Source: UBA1413 sp964567485 (GTDB lineage: Bacteria > Bacteroidota > Bacteroidia > Bacteroidales > Prolixibacteraceae). Taken from it: a DNA stretch of 64,000 nucleotides. This document shows, piece after piece, positions 53,463-62,642 of the stretch. A model generated the notes under the pieces. It was given only the letters and a program-made list of their open reading frames with translations. It was not told the origin of the DNA and did not search any database. The stretch spans positions 51,077-115,076 of the forward strand of contig CAZMMX010000006.1 in the NCBI GenBank assembly GCA_964567485.1. The letters are read 5' to 3'. Both the position numbers and the translations under genes were made by a program. How positions within the stretch are numbered: the first letter of the stretch is position 1; every line of letters starts with the position of its first letter.

Positions 53463-55037
53463 ATGAATTTTAGAGAAGAGATCAGGCGTCGCCGCACCTT
53501 TGGTATCGTGAGCCATCCCGATGCCGGGAAGACCACGCTGACCGAGAAGTTACTGCTTTTCGGGGGAGCCATCAGGGTTGCCGGGGCGGTGAAAAGCAAC
53601 AAAATAAGAAAGGGGGCGGTTTCCGACTTCATGGAGATAGAGCGTCAAAGGGGGATTTCCGTGGCCACCTCGGTGATGGGATTTGAATACAGTGGGTACA
53701 AGGTAAATATTTTGGATACCCCGGGGCACCAGGATTTCCAGGAAGACACTTTCAGGACGCTGACCGCCGTCGACAGTGTCATCATTGTCATCGACGCCGC
53801 CAAGGGCGTTGAGCCCCAGACCGAAAAGCTGATGAATGTGTGCCGGCTGCGGCATACGCCGGTCATTATCTTCATCAATAAGCTGGACCGCCCGGCGAGG
53901 GATTCCTTCAGCCTGCTCGACGAAGTGGAGGAGAGCCTTCAGATCAAGGTGCGGCCTCTGAGCTGGCCTGTCAGCAACGGAGAGAGCTTCAAGGGTGTTT
54001 ACAACATATTTGACCACAGCCTGTTGCTTTTCAACCCCAGCATCCAGGATATTCAACCCTCCATCAGGTTCGGCGATATCAGCGATCCGGAACTGGACCG
54101 CCATATCGGCCGCGATGCGGCCATCCTCAGGGAAGAGCTGGAACTGGTGGAAGGGGTCTACCCCGCTTTCGACCATGAGAGTTACCTGGCGGGTCAGCTT
54201 GCACCGGTCTTTTTTGGCAGCGCCCTATATAACTTCGGGGTACGGGAACTCCTCGACACCTTTGTGAAGATCGCTCCCCCGCCGCGCCCCTCCTTCACTG
54301 AGGAAAGGGAGGTGAAACCCGAAGAGGAGAACTTCACGGGATTTGTTTTCAAGATCCACGCCAACATTGATCCCAACCACCGGAGCCGCATCGCCTTTGT
54401 CAAGGTTTGTTCAGGCCATTTTGTGCGCAACAATTTCTACACCCATGTCAGGCACGGAAAAACCCTGCGTATTTCCAGTCCCACCGCCTTCATGGCTGAC
54501 CAGAAGGAGATTATTGAGGAGGCCTTTCCGGGAGATATCATCGGCGTACCCGACACCGGGAATTTCATTATCGGCGACACCCTGACCGAAGGCGAAATGA
54601 TCCGCTTCAGGGGACTTCCCAGTTTTTCACCCGAGCTGTTCCGGTATGTCGAAAATGCCGACCCCATGAAGTCTAAACAGTTGCACAAGGGAATCGACCA
54701 GCTGATGGACGAAGGGGTGGCCCAGCTGTTCACCAGCCAGTTTAACGGCAGGAGGATCATCGGCACCGTTGGCCAGTTGCAGTTCGAAGTGATCCAGTAC
54801 AGGCTCGAACACGAATATGGCGCCAAATGCCGTTTTGAGGCGATTTCAATGTACAAGGCCTGCTGGATTGAATGCCAGGATCCCAAAGTCCTCTCGGAAT
54901 TTAAAAAACGGAAATACCAGAAAATGTGCGTTGACAAACAGGGAAGAGACGTCTTTATGGCTGATTCAGCTTTCATTTTACAAATGGCACAGGAAGAATT
55001 CAAGGAAATTAGATTCCATTTCACGTCGGAATTCTGA
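53463..55037 (+). CDS. prfC: Peptide chain release factor 3
   Basis: 524 residues from MNFREEIRRRRTFG; the open frame continues upstream inside the previous gene but that part is not homologous. Translation GTPase motifs: SHPDAGKTTL (G1), DTPGHQDFQEDT (G3), NKLDRPARD (G4), DAAKGVEPQT. It differs from EF-G in the RF3-type domain II-III (HRSRIAFVKVCSGHFVRN, VGQLQFEVIQYRLEHEYG). RF3 removes RF1/RF2 from the ribosome after peptide release. Confidence 0.95.
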   Translation: MNFREEIRRRRTFGIVSHPDAGKTTLTEKLLLFGGAIRVAGAVKSNKIRKGAVSDFMEIERQRGISVATSVMGFEYSGYKVNILDTPGHQDFQEDTFRTLTAVDSVIIVIDAAKGVEPQTEKLMNVCRLRHTPVIIFINKLDRPARDSFSLLDEVEESLQIKVRPLSWPVSNGESFKGVYNIFDHSLLLFNPSIQDIQPSIRFGDISDPELDRHIGRDAAILREELELVEGVYPAFDHESYLAGQLAPVFFGSALYNFGVRELLDTFVKIAPPPRPSFTEEREVKPEEENFTGFVFKIHANIDPNHRSRIAFVKVCSGHFVRNNFYTHVRHGKTLRISSPTAFMADQKEIIEEAFPGDIIGVPDTGNFIIGDTLTEGEMIRFRGLPSFSPELFRYVENADPMKSKQLHKGIDQLMDEGVAQLFTSQFNGRRIIGTVGQLQFEVIQYRLEHEYGAKCRFEAISMYKACWIECQDPKVLSEFKKRKYQKMCVDKQGRDVFMADSAFILQMAQEEFKEIRFHFTSEF

Positions 55038-55045
55038 AAAAAAAT

Positions 55046-55053
55046 TAAATTTG
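55046..55053 (+). promoter_or_regulatory. Putative -7 element of the YpfJ-like gene
   Basis: TAAATTTG, 26 bp before the start at 55079. Confidence 0.35.
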
Positions 55054-55078
55054 TAAAAGACTTAAAGAGAGCAATAAA

Positions 55079-55939
55079 ATGAAATTCAAAGGCAGACGAC
55101 AAAGCACCAATGTCGAAGATCAGCGTGGCAGCAGTAGTGGCCGTTCTGTCGGCCTCAAGGGAGGTCTCATCGGGACACTGGCCATCGCGCTGGTAGTCTA
55201 TCTTCTGGGGGGAAACCCCCTTGACGTGTTGAGGATGTCAAACCAGGGGCAGGAAGAGGTGACCACCGACGCCCCTTTGTCAGCCCAGGAACAGGAAATG
55301 ACGGAATTTGTCAGTGTGGTTCTTGCCGATACCGAAGATGTGTGGAAAAAAATATTCAGTGAATACGGGTCGACCTACCGGGAGCCCAAGCTGGTTCTTT
55401 TCAGGAGTGCCGTCAATTCAGCGTGCGGTTATGCCCAGGCCGCCACGGGGCCCTTCTATTGTCCGGGTGATGAAAAGGTATACCTCGACCTCGATTACCT
55501 CGAGGCCCTGCAGCGCAAGCTGGGAGCCTCAGGGGATTTTGCCGTGGCCTATATCATTGCCCATGAGGTGGGGCATCACGTACAACTGCTGATGGGAACC
55601 ATGGAGAAAGTTCAGAGTGCCCAGAGATCGGCACGCAGTCAGGAACAGGTCAACGACCTGACTGTGAGAATGGAGCTTCAGGCCGACTACTTTGCCGGTG
55701 TGTGGATTCATCACGGCCAAAAGATGCATAACTTTCTGGAAGAGGGAGACCTCCAGGAGGCCCTGAACGCCGCTTCGGCCGTGGGAGATGACCGCATTCA
55801 AATGAAGACCCAGGGATATGTCGTTCCCGACTCTTTCACCCACGGCACCAGCGACCAGAGAAAGAACTGGCTGGCCAAAGGGATCCAGACAGGTGACATC
55901 AGGCAGGGTGATACCTTCAGCCAGAATGTTGTTTTATAA
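55079..55939 (+). CDS. YpfJ-family neutral zinc metallopeptidase-like protein
   Basis: 286 residues. A basic cytoplasmic start, one TM anchor (about 30-48) and an extracytoplasmic domain. AYIIAHEVGHHVQ carries the H-E-x-x-H zinc motif; MELQADYFAGVWIHH supplies the third ligand Glu region; CGYAQAATGPFYCPGDEKVYLD is the YpfJ-specific block with paired cysteines. The family (UPF0757/DUF2342-like) is predicted peptidase of unknown substrate. Confidence 0.9.
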   Translation: MKFKGRRQSTNVEDQRGSSSGRSVGLKGGLIGTLAIALVVYLLGGNPLDVLRMSNQGQEEVTTDAPLSAQEQEMTEFVSVVLADTEDVWKKIFSEYGSTYREPKLVLFRSAVNSACGYAQAATGPFYCPGDEKVYLDLDYLEALQRKLGASGDFAVAYIIAHEVGHHVQLLMGTMEKVQSAQRSARSQEQVNDLTVRMELQADYFAGVWIHHGQKMHNFLEEGDLQEALNAASAVGDDRIQMKTQGYVVPDSFTHGTSDQRKNWLAKGIQTGDIRQGDTFSQNVVL

Positions 55940-55955
55940 CACTAAATAAATATGC

Positions 55956-56534
55956 ATGGCTGACTTGCAGGCCTTTTACGACAGCAACCTGTTCACTTTC
56001 GTTCTTCTTCCTCTGCTCATTTTCCTGGCCCGTATCTGCGACGTGACCATAGGGACCATGAGGATCGTCATGGTCGCCAAGGGACAGAAATTGTGGGCCC
56101 CGGTTCTGGGGTTCTTCGAAGTGCTGATATGGATCATCACCATGAGCAAGGTGATGCAAAACCTCGATAACTGGATGTGTTACATCGGTTATGCCGGGGG
56201 ATTCGCCACCGGCAACCTGGTGGGGCTCCTTCTCGAGGAAAAACTGGCCATGGGAATCGTCAAAATTCAGATCATCACCCGTAAGGATGCCGCACAGCTC
56301 ATCGAAGCCCTCAAAGTGGCCGGATACGGCATCACCCACCACCCTGCCAAAGGAGGGACCGAAACCGTCAGCATTATCCACACCATCGTTAAAAGAGCCG
56401 AAATTCAAAAAGTCGAAGAGATCATTCGCGATTACAATCCCAAGGCTTTTTACTCCATCGAGGATGTGAAATTCGTTAGCCAGGGGATCTTCCCCATGAA
56501 AGAGAGCAGCCGCCGCTGGCGCATCGGCAAATAA
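55956..56534 (+). CDS. UPF0316-family membrane protein with DUF2179
   Basis: 192 residues. Three TM segments (about 15-105) with the RICDVTIGTMRIVMVAKGQK and WIITMSKVMQNL blocks of UPF0316/DUF5698, then a C-terminal DUF2179 domain (KRAEIQKVEEIIRDYNPKAFYSIEDVKFVSQG). The gene starts 16 bp after the YpfJ-like gene, so they are likely co-transcribed. Function unestablished. The shared DUF2179 domain links it to the YitT-like protein at 46927. Confidence 0.88.
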   Translation: MADLQAFYDSNLFTFVLLPLLIFLARICDVTIGTMRIVMVAKGQKLWAPVLGFFEVLIWIITMSKVMQNLDNWMCYIGYAGGFATGNLVGLLLEEKLAMGIVKIQIITRKDAAQLIEALKVAGYGITHHPAKGGTETVSIIHTIVKRAEIQKVEEIIRDYNPKAFYSIEDVKFVSQGIFPMKESSRRWRIGK

Positions 56535-56659
56535 ACCGGGCCTTGCGACCCCCCTTTTATCCTGCCGGGAAGGTGGAGGACTTACCCTTCAGAATCAACG
56601 ACTCCATAATTCGGAATGACGCCTCCCCATTAAAGAGGCAGGGGGGTAGACTTTTCAGG

Positions 56660-57988
56660 TCAGTGGTGGGAATGGTGCGATTCCCCGCTGGGGACTACCC
56701 GGCCGAAGAGATCATAGATATCAGCGCCTGAAATGCGGACATCCACGAATTCTCCCGGGAGCAGTTCCCGGTCCGAGGTCACAAAAACCTCGCCGTCGAC
56801 TTCCGGGGAATCAAAACGGGTGCGGCCAACAAAGTACTCCCCCTCTTTCCGGTCGATGATCACATTGAATTTCAGTCCCACCTTATCTGCATTTAGTTCC
56901 GCGGAAATCTGTTCCTGGAGTTCCATGATGCGGGAGGCTCTTTCCTGTTTGACTTCCTCAGCGACGTCGTCGGCATACTGGTTATACGCAAAGGTGCCGT
57001 CTTCATGGGAATAGGGGAAGACCCCCAGCCGGTCGAAACGTTGCTCCTCCACAAAGCGGAGCAGTTCTTGGAAATCGGCGTCTGTCTCTCCGGGGTATCC
57101 GGTCAGCAGGGTGGTACGGATGGCCACTCCGGGGACCTCGGCCCTTACAATGCGGAGAAGCTCCTCAGTCTCCTGCCGCGTGGTATGGCGGCGCATCCTC
57201 TTCAACATGCGATCGGAGATATGCTGCAATGGTAAATCCAGATACCGGAGTACCTTTTTGTTCTCCCTCATTAGTGGGAGAATATCGAAGGGAAATTCTG
57301 AGGGATAGAAATAATGGAGCCTGACCCATTCGATGCCCTCCGTTGCCGCAACGGCACTGACCAAATCGGAGAGTTTACCCACGCCATAGAGATCCTTCCC
57401 ATAGGAAGAGAGTTCCTGGGCTATCAGCAGGAGTTCCTTCACTCCCCGGGAAGCGAGATAGCGGGTTTCCCTGACCAGATCTTCGAGGGGACGGGAGGTG
57501 TGACGGCCAGTCATCATGGGGATCGCACAGAAACCGCAAAACCGGTTACACCCTTCCGAGACTTTCAGGTAGGCATAATGGGAAGGGGTGGTGATCTTTC
57601 TTTCGTAGATATACTCGGGCTGAAGGGCGACCTTCAACTCGGAGGTAAGGGCCTTGAGATCGAACTTACCGAAATAACGGTCCACCTCGGGTATCTCCTT
57701 TTCCAGTTCGGTGCGGTATCGTTCCGACAGGCACCCCATCACGTAAAGTTTGTCGATGTCTCCCCTGGCCTTGGCATCGGCATACGCCAGGATCATGTCA
57801 ATAGACTCTTGCTTGGCGTCATGGATGAAACCGCAGGTATTGATGATCACAGCATCAAAACCCGTTCCATCCGAGTCATGGGTGACCTCCCATTGGCCCC
57901 GCTCCAGCTGATTCAGAAGGACTTCGGAATCCACCAGGTTTTTTGAACATCCCATGGTGACGACATTGACACGTTTTTTCTCTTTCAT
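56660..57988 (-). CDS. rimO: Ribosomal protein S12 methylthiotransferase RimO
   Basis: 442 residues from MKEKKRVNVVTMGCSKN (a Met seven codons earlier is open but leaves almost no leader after the promoter). UPF0004 N-terminal domain with three cysteines (MGCSKN, NTCGF, MGCLSERYR). The radical-SAM CNRFCGFC motif and a C-terminal TRAM domain complete the enzyme. It uses two [4Fe-4S] clusters to methylthiolate the conserved Asp of S12. A TATTTTTG element on the minus strand at 58033-58026 is its likely promoter. Confidence 0.95.
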   Translation of the reverse strand: MKEKKRVNVVTMGCSKNLVDSEVLLNQLERGQWEVTHDSDGTGFDAVIINTCGFIHDAKQESIDMILAYADAKARGDIDKLYVMGCLSERYRTELEKEIPEVDRYFGKFDLKALTSELKVALQPEYIYERKITTPSHYAYLKVSEGCNRFCGFCAIPMMTGRHTSRPLEDLVRETRYLASRGVKELLLIAQELSSYGKDLYGVGKLSDLVSAVAATEGIEWVRLHYFYPSEFPFDILPLMRENKKVLRYLDLPLQHISDRMLKRMRRHTTRQETEELLRIVRAEVPGVAIRTTLLTGYPGETDADFQELLRFVEEQRFDRLGVFPYSHEDGTFAYNQYADDVAEEVKQERASRIMELQEQISAELNADKVGLKFNVIIDRKEGEYFVGRTRFDSPEVDGEVFVTSDRELLPGEFVDVRISGADIYDLFGRVVPSGESHHSHH

Positions 57989-58025
57989 GATGAGGTTTTT
58001 ACAGTCCATCGTTTAAAAACTACCG

Positions 58026-58033
58026 CAAAAATA
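58026..58033 (-). promoter_or_regulatory. Putative -7 element of rimO
   Basis: TATTTTTG on the minus strand, about 38 bp before the chosen rimO start. Confidence 0.4.
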
Positions 58034-58280
58034 GTAAAGATGATGACCTGGTCATGGTATCCTCCCCAGATTCGCCGGCACGGGGGTTCCTGATAACTTA
58101 ACAAATCGGCAATTCGCAGGGAAAAGAAGGCCATTCACCGATAATTCTTCTGCTCAAATGCTGATTTTCCATACATTCGTAGGAGAAAAAAACAAGAAGA
58201 CCATGAAATGTCGCAACAGTTTTCACCACCGGCCGGAAAGATTTACCTGATCGACACGACATGATTTGTTCCATTAAACC

Positions 58281-58577
58281 ATGAATACAAAATACCAAAA
58301 GCTCATGAAAACAGTTATTCTTTTTTCTTCCATCTTTTATCTGTTGGGGCTCAAACTGGGCACCACGATCGACATCTTGAAAAGGATAGCCACACCTGTA
58401 CGTTCCCTTATTTCAGCGCCGGTGCCGGAACCGGAGAAGCCGGGGAAAACCTACTATTTCCTTAGCAAGGAGAATGAGAGCCGTGATGGGGCCAAAACCA
58501 CGACGGTGAAAAGCGAAAAGAAAGAGAATTCCCCATCAAAAAGCGATCTAATACCGGAGGGGAAAGATAAGAAGTAA
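58281..58577 (+). CDS. Small single-TM hypothetical protein
   Basis: 98 residues from the ATG at 58281; a second ATG at 58305 is equally plausible. It has one hydrophobic segment (about 10-30, VILFSSIFYLLGLKLG), then a proline-rich stretch (SAPVPEPEKPGK) and a charged, Lys/Glu-rich tail. No family recognised. It is followed at once by a strong bidirectional terminator, which supports it as a transcribed gene. It may be a small membrane protein; nothing further can be said. Confidence 0.5.
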   Translation: MNTKYQKLMKTVILFSSIFYLLGLKLGTTIDILKRIATPVRSLISAPVPEPEKPGKTYYFLSKENESRDGAKTTTVKSEKKENSPSKSDLIPEGKDKK

Positions 58578-58605
58578 AAAGAGGGAGCCTGGTGCTCCCT
58601 CTTTT
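58577..58605. terminator. Bidirectional terminator
   Basis: A perfect 12-bp stem (AAAAGAGGGAGC / GCTCCCTCTTTT) with a 5-nt loop, between the small membrane-protein gene and the converging FAD oxidoreductase gene. Confidence 0.88.
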
Positions 58606-58617
58606 ATTATGGTGAGG

Positions 58618-59976
58618 TTATCCGTTTTTCCTCATTTTGGCGGCGATGATTTCCGCGGCTTTAATCAGGGGGTAGGCTGCCGGTGATGCGGTCAGACAGG
58701 GGTGGGTTCCGATCTGGGAAGCCAGCAGGGAGTTAACGGTCATTCTGTTTTCTATAGCCAGCCCAATAACATTGGTAAGTTCTCCGGCACTCGGACCACC
58801 GATGACCTCCCCTCCGATGATCACACCCGAGTATTTGGCAGTGATCAGTTTCACCAACTGTTTATGCATTCCGGGAAGGTTACCGGGATGGCGGTCCACC
58901 CCTTCAAAAAGGCCTGTATAGTTGGAGATTCCTTCCATTTCGGCCCGGGCTTCGGTGACGCCTGCCGTTCCGAAACCCACATCATCAATGGCTGTGGAAT
59001 AGATGGCGATGGTGCCGCTGAAGGTTTTCACCACATGGATATTGAAAAGGTTCATCCCGGCAATGCGGGCTTCGGCGCATGCCGTAGAGGCGAGCATTGT
59101 GGGCACCCGGCGGCGGGTGATAAAATCGCGTTTCTGGGCACAATCGCCGGCGGCGAAAACATCGGGAGTAGGTGTCCGCATGAACTCATCGACCACAATG
59201 AACCCACTATCATCGACCATAATCCCTGCTTTTTTGGCCAATCCTGAGTTGGGTTTGTAGCCCATGGCCAAGATCACCGCATCGGCTTCCAGAAGATCTC
59301 CGTTTTCCAGCCTGACACCAGTCACCCTCTCATCACCCACGACTTCACTGATCCCGTTGCCGGTGACCAGATGAACACCCCGTTTCGTGAGCAATTCTTC
59401 AATCCTGACCGAGAGTTCCGCGTCGAAGGCCAGGCTCAGAATGGTGGGGAGCTTCTCTACCAGGGTGACCTCAAATCCCTTTTTATTCAGCTCATCGGAG
59501 AATTCCACCCCGATAAAACCAGCGCCGATGACTACCACCTTTTTGCAATCCTTCAGTTTGTCAGCCATCTCATCGAGATACACCTTGTCCTTGGGTATCA
59601 CAAAGACATTTTCCTTGTCGCTGCCTTTCAGCCATTTGGCTTTATAAGGGTTGGACCCGGTAGCGATGACCAGTTTATCATACCCGTAGACTTCGCCCGA
59701 GGCCGTGGTGACCGTCTTCGCCTCTTTGTCAATGGCGGTCACTTCGTCGAGCACCGAAGCAATCCCGTTTTTCTCCATCATGGCATCGACCGGCATGATG
59801 TTTTGGGTGCTACTTTCCAGGGTCCCGAAGATGTATGGGATCCCACAGGGGACCATCATCTCCTTCTGCTTTTTGATCAGGGTAAAACTTTTCTCGGGCC
59901 AGTTGGACTTTCCCGTCAGGGCAGCTACCATACCGGCAGCACTTCCTCCAATAATCAGTACATCTGTGTTTTTCAT
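58618..59976 (-). CDS. FAD-dependent pyridine nucleotide-disulfide oxidoreductase (Nox/CoA-disulfide reductase type)
   Basis: 452 residues. FAD-binding IIGGSAAGMVAA at the N-terminus, redox-active single cysteine in MMVPCGIPYI, NAD(P)-binding VVVIGAGFIGVEFSDEL, FAD ribityl ATPDVFAAGDCAQ-type block (TPTPDVFAAGDC) and a dimerisation domain (about 330-450). The family includes NADH oxidases, CoA-disulfide reductases and NADH:rubredoxin-type enzymes; the specific acceptor is unclear. It lies downstream of the ATPase/NifX-like cluster on the same strand, 56 bp after it, and may supply electrons to that system. Confidence 0.88.
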   Translation of the reverse strand: MKNTDVLIIGGSAAGMVAALTGKSNWPEKSFTLIKKQKEMMVPCGIPYIFGTLESSTQNIMPVDAMMEKNGIASVLDEVTAIDKEAKTVTTASGEVYGYDKLVIATGSNPYKAKWLKGSDKENVFVIPKDKVYLDEMADKLKDCKKVVVIGAGFIGVEFSDELNKKGFEVTLVEKLPTILSLAFDAELSVRIEELLTKRGVHLVTGNGISEVVGDERVTGVRLENGDLLEADAVILAMGYKPNSGLAKKAGIMVDDSGFIVVDEFMRTPTPDVFAAGDCAQKRDFITRRRVPTMLASTACAEARIAGMNLFNIHVVKTFSGTIAIYSTAIDDVGFGTAGVTEARAEMEGISNYTGLFEGVDRHPGNLPGMHKQLVKLITAKYSGVIIGGEVIGGPSAGELTNVIGLAIENRMTVNSLLASQIGTHPCLTASPAAYPLIKAAEIIAAKMRKNG

Positions 59977-60031
59977 CTTATTAAGTATTAATATCCAGAG
60001 AGTAAATAAAAATGATTTTTCTTTTTAATAA

Positions 60032-60895
60032 TCAGTAAGATATCAGCCATTGATAAATGTAACGCAGGTTGTTGGAGATTTCGTGGTCAGGAGCCCATTC
60101 GGGAATCGATTTTCCATGGACCATTGCCTCGACGACCATTTCGGAGAAGGGGACTTTACCGGCCAAAGCCACGCCGGAATGACGACACCACTCTTCTATC
60201 TGATCGCTGAGGGCAGGATGAAGATCCCACTTATTGATGATGACGGATACTTTTCTTTCCATTTTCAGGGCCACAGTCACGGCGCGTTTTAGGTCATGGA
60301 GTCCCGACAAGGTAGGTTCGGTGACCACAACGACATGATCGACGCCGGTGATGGTGGAGATAACAGAACACCCAATTCCGGGAGGGCCATCGAGGAGGAT
60401 GACAGGGAGATGATGGAGAGTGGCGAGTGAAGAAGCCTTTTCGCGGACCATATTGACCAGTTTCCCGGAATTTTCCTCTCCGGGAGCCAGCCGACCATAG
60501 ACCATCTTGCCGAAACGGAAACTGCCGGCCACCATGCGGCTCTGGTCGCTGTCGACCATGGTGATGGCTTCTACCGGACAAACACGGGCGCAGAGGTGGC
60601 ACCCGTCGCAGGAGGTTTCCGAAATCTCCACCCGCCCTCCGTGGTCGGAAATGGCATCAAAGCGGCAATAGTCGATACAGATTCCACAGGAGGTACACAC
60701 CTCGTAGTCGATAACCGCTTTTTGTCCCGATATGTAAACCTTTTCCTCTTCGTGGGCAGGGTTAAAGAGCAGATAAAGGTTGGCGGCATCCACGTCGCAG
60801 TCTGCCAGGACCACCGGTTGTGCCAGGGCTGCGAAGGCTGCCGTGATACTTGATTTTCCGGTGCCTCCCTTACCGCTGATGACGGCTATTTCCAT
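60032..60895 (-). CDS. MinD-superfamily ATPase with inserted 2[4Fe-4S] ferredoxin domain (1)
   Basis: 287 residues from MEIAVISGKGGTGKSS, the deviant Walker A (KGGTGKSS). A ferredoxin insertion at about 63-110 has cysteines C67, C70, C73, C77 and C96, C99, C102, C106, enough for two [4Fe-4S] clusters. After it are ILLDGPPGIG (Walker B) and VVTEPTLSGLHDL. The gene overlaps its upstream partner by 26 bp, so both ATPases are probably made together and may pair. Such proteins occur in ORP-type gene clusters. A role in Fe-S or metal-cluster handling, or in division-site positioning, is inferred. Confidence 0.9.
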   Translation of the reverse strand: MEIAVISGKGGTGKSSITAAFAALAQPVVLADCDVDAANLYLLFNPAHEEEKVYISGQKAVIDYEVCTSCGICIDYCRFDAISDHGGRVEISETSCDGCHLCARVCPVEAITMVDSDQSRMVAGSFRFGKMVYGRLAPGEENSGKLVNMVREKASSLATLHHLPVILLDGPPGIGCSVISTITGVDHVVVVTEPTLSGLHDLKRAVTVALKMERKVSVIINKWDLHPALSDQIEEWCRHSGVALAGKVPFSEMVVEAMVHGKSIPEWAPDHEISNNLRYIYQWLISY

Positions 60896-61787
60896 AGTGG
60901 TGTATAATATTACTGAACAAAGTGATGAATTTTTCCTTCCACAGGGGATTGACGGCAGAAGCGACACTTCCGCGGGCATACAGCGCGGCCAGTTCCCTGT
61001 CAAAGGGGATTTCCAATAACAGAGGAAGCTGCTGGGCGGCCAGATAGCCGTAGACCTCCCTGTCGCCCATGCCAGCGCGGTTAACGATGACGCCGCAGGG
61101 CTTACCGAGGGTTTTCAGGGTCTCTACCGATTGTTTCAGGTCACTCAGTCCGAAGGGAGTGGGCTCAGTCACCAAAACCACATAATCGGCATGCGTAACC
61201 GTCTGTATAAAGGGACAGGAAGTTCCGGGAGGAGCATCCATGAGGATAATCCCCTTCTCTTCAGCCTCGTGGATGGCTCTTTTGATCACCGGGACAGGGG
61301 AATAGACCCCCTCCAGCATTCTGGCCTCGATCAGGGAATAGTTTTCGGAACTTACGAATCGGGTAACCTTGCCCAGGGGAACCTCCTTTTCGGTGATGGC
61401 CCCGAAGGTGCAGGCGACAGAACAGGCCCCGCAGCCATGACACAGCTCTTCCACAACGGTGATCATCGGAGTCTGTGCCAGCATGAAAATGGCATTGTAG
61501 TTACAGTAATCCCGGCATTTGCCACAGTAGGTGCACTTTTCCACGTCAATGACCGGTACTTTCTGCACCACGTCAAAGACTTCGCGGGAGTGACCCCCGA
61601 AAAAGAGAAGGTCATTAGGGGCTTCCGCATCGCAGTCGACCAGAGTAACCTCCCTTCCTTCCCCTGCCAGTACAGTAAAAAGATTGGTGGAAACCATCGT
61701 TTTCCCCGTTCCTCCCTTGCCACTGGCCACGGCAATCTTCAGGGGAGCAGCGTATAACGGGGAGTGACCCTTTTCATAATTTTCCAT
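60870..61787 (-). CDS. MinD-superfamily ATPase with inserted 2[4Fe-4S] ferredoxin domain (2)
   Basis: 305 residues. Walker A ASGKGGTGKTMVSTN; ferredoxin insert with C85, C88, C91, C95 and C116, C119, C122, C126; Walker B IILMDAPPGTSC. It is a paralogue of the downstream gene (60032-60895), with the insert in the same place but clearly diverged. A start shift of 15 residues is possible (LKIAVASGKGG). It begins 0 bp from the NifX-like gene and overlaps the next ATPase. Two such ATPases side by side are known from orange-protein (ORP) operons of Desulfovibrio. Confidence 0.9.
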   Translation of the reverse strand: MENYEKGHSPLYAAPLKIAVASGKGGTGKTMVSTNLFTVLAGEGREVTLVDCDAEAPNDLLFFGGHSREVFDVVQKVPVIDVEKCTYCGKCRDYCNYNAIFMLAQTPMITVVEELCHGCGACSVACTFGAITEKEVPLGKVTRFVSSENYSLIEARMLEGVYSPVPVIKRAIHEAEEKGIILMDAPPGTSCPFIQTVTHADYVVLVTEPTPFGLSDLKQSVETLKTLGKPCGVIVNRAGMGDREVYGYLAAQQLPLLLEIPFDRELAALYARGSVASAVNPLWKEKFITLFSNIIHHYGNSRHQR

Positions 61788-62158
61788 CAGTGGGTATGGC
61801 CCTGGTGATGATCTCCGTGGTCGTGATCACAATAGTTGGCACTCAGGGAGAGCCTTCCGGCCAGGAAATCCTCGGCAAGTTCGTTTGCAGGCTTTACGGG
61901 GGCCCCTACGAATGCATTGATATTTTGCTGGTTAAAGAGGTCTATGGCCTTCTGCCCCATCCCTCCGGCAATCACATCGGTCACCCCGAAACCAGCCACC
62001 CACCGGGGATATAACCCGGGAATATGCTCGGGAGGAGTCACTTCCCTGAAGGAGGTGATCTTTCCTTCCTCCACTTCGATGATGGCAAACGTCTCACAGT
62101 GACCAAAATGGGCACACAACACCCCGCTCTCCAGGGGAATCGCAATACATTTCTTCAT
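61787..62158 (-). CDS. NifX/NafY-like domain protein with His-rich tail
   Basis: 123 residues from MKKCIAIPLESG. It has the dinitrogenase iron-molybdenum cofactor (NifB/NifX/ORP-type) fold: AHFGHCETFAIIEVEEGKI and AGGMGQKAIDLFNQQNINAFVGAP. The last about 16 residues are His/Asp-rich (CDHDHGDHHQGHTH) and could bind Ni, Zn or Cu. No nitrogenase genes are near. It starts 26 bp after the other NifX-like gene. A metal-cofactor carrier for the ORP-like system is inferred. Confidence 0.85.
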   Translation of the reverse strand: MKKCIAIPLESGVLCAHFGHCETFAIIEVEEGKITSFREVTPPEHIPGLYPRWVAGFGVTDVIAGGMGQKAIDLFNQQNINAFVGAPVKPANELAEDFLAGRLSLSANYCDHDHGDHHQGHTH

Positions 62159-62184
62159 AAATAACAAGGTTTAAAGCTTTATGT

Positions 62185-62511
62185 TTATAACTCCTTTTTA
62201 TTCAACAGGGCGAGGACATCGGCCACCTTCAGCTCCTGATGAGGAACCGATATCATTTGTATTTTTAACTTGTCGAGAATCGACTTTACCTTGGCCCCGA
62301 ATTCTCCGGAAACCACTTTTTCCACACCACGCTCTGCCACCAGATTGACGGCGGCCACACCTGCTCCCTCCAGATGGTCAATATTGGGATTGGCCAGGAA
62401 TTCCACTTCCCCGGTTTCAGTGTCCATAAAAACGAAAAAGTTGCACCTGCCAAAACGGCGGTCCACCATTGATTCGGGAGATTCGCCCGACGATGTAATA
62501 GCTACTTTCAT
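62185..62511 (-). CDS. NifX/ORP-like metal-cluster-binding protein
   Basis: 108 residues from MKVAITSSGESPESMVDRRFGRC; a longer frame upstream adds 39 unlikely residues. It has the NifX/MTH1175 fold with GEVEFLANPNIDHLEGAGV, AERGVEKVVSGEFGAKVKSIL. Orange protein of Desulfovibrio, which carries a Mo-Cu-Mo sulfide cluster, belongs to this group. Whether this protein holds a metal cluster is not shown by the sequence alone. It is the second gene of the operon after the DUF134 regulator. Confidence 0.86.
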   Translation of the reverse strand: MKVAITSSGESPESMVDRRFGRCNFFVFMDTETGEVEFLANPNIDHLEGAGVAAVNLVAERGVEKVVSGEFGAKVKSILDKLKIQMISVPHQELKVADVLALLNKKEL

Positions 62512-62642
62512 TATTCTAAATATCTCGTTAATAAATCCTTTTGCTTCTTTCCTAAAGATCAGGTTTTGGCAGTGTGTCCCGGAGTACGCCTTTTCCATGG
62601 AGTCCAGTGCTGTTTTCACAACGTGCAAAGGGCTCCTCCCAG

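Noticed and set aside
61787..62511. Nitrogenase cofactor genes
   Set aside because: The NifX-like fold alone is shared with ORP-type proteins; no nifHDK, nifB or nifE/N was found in the window.
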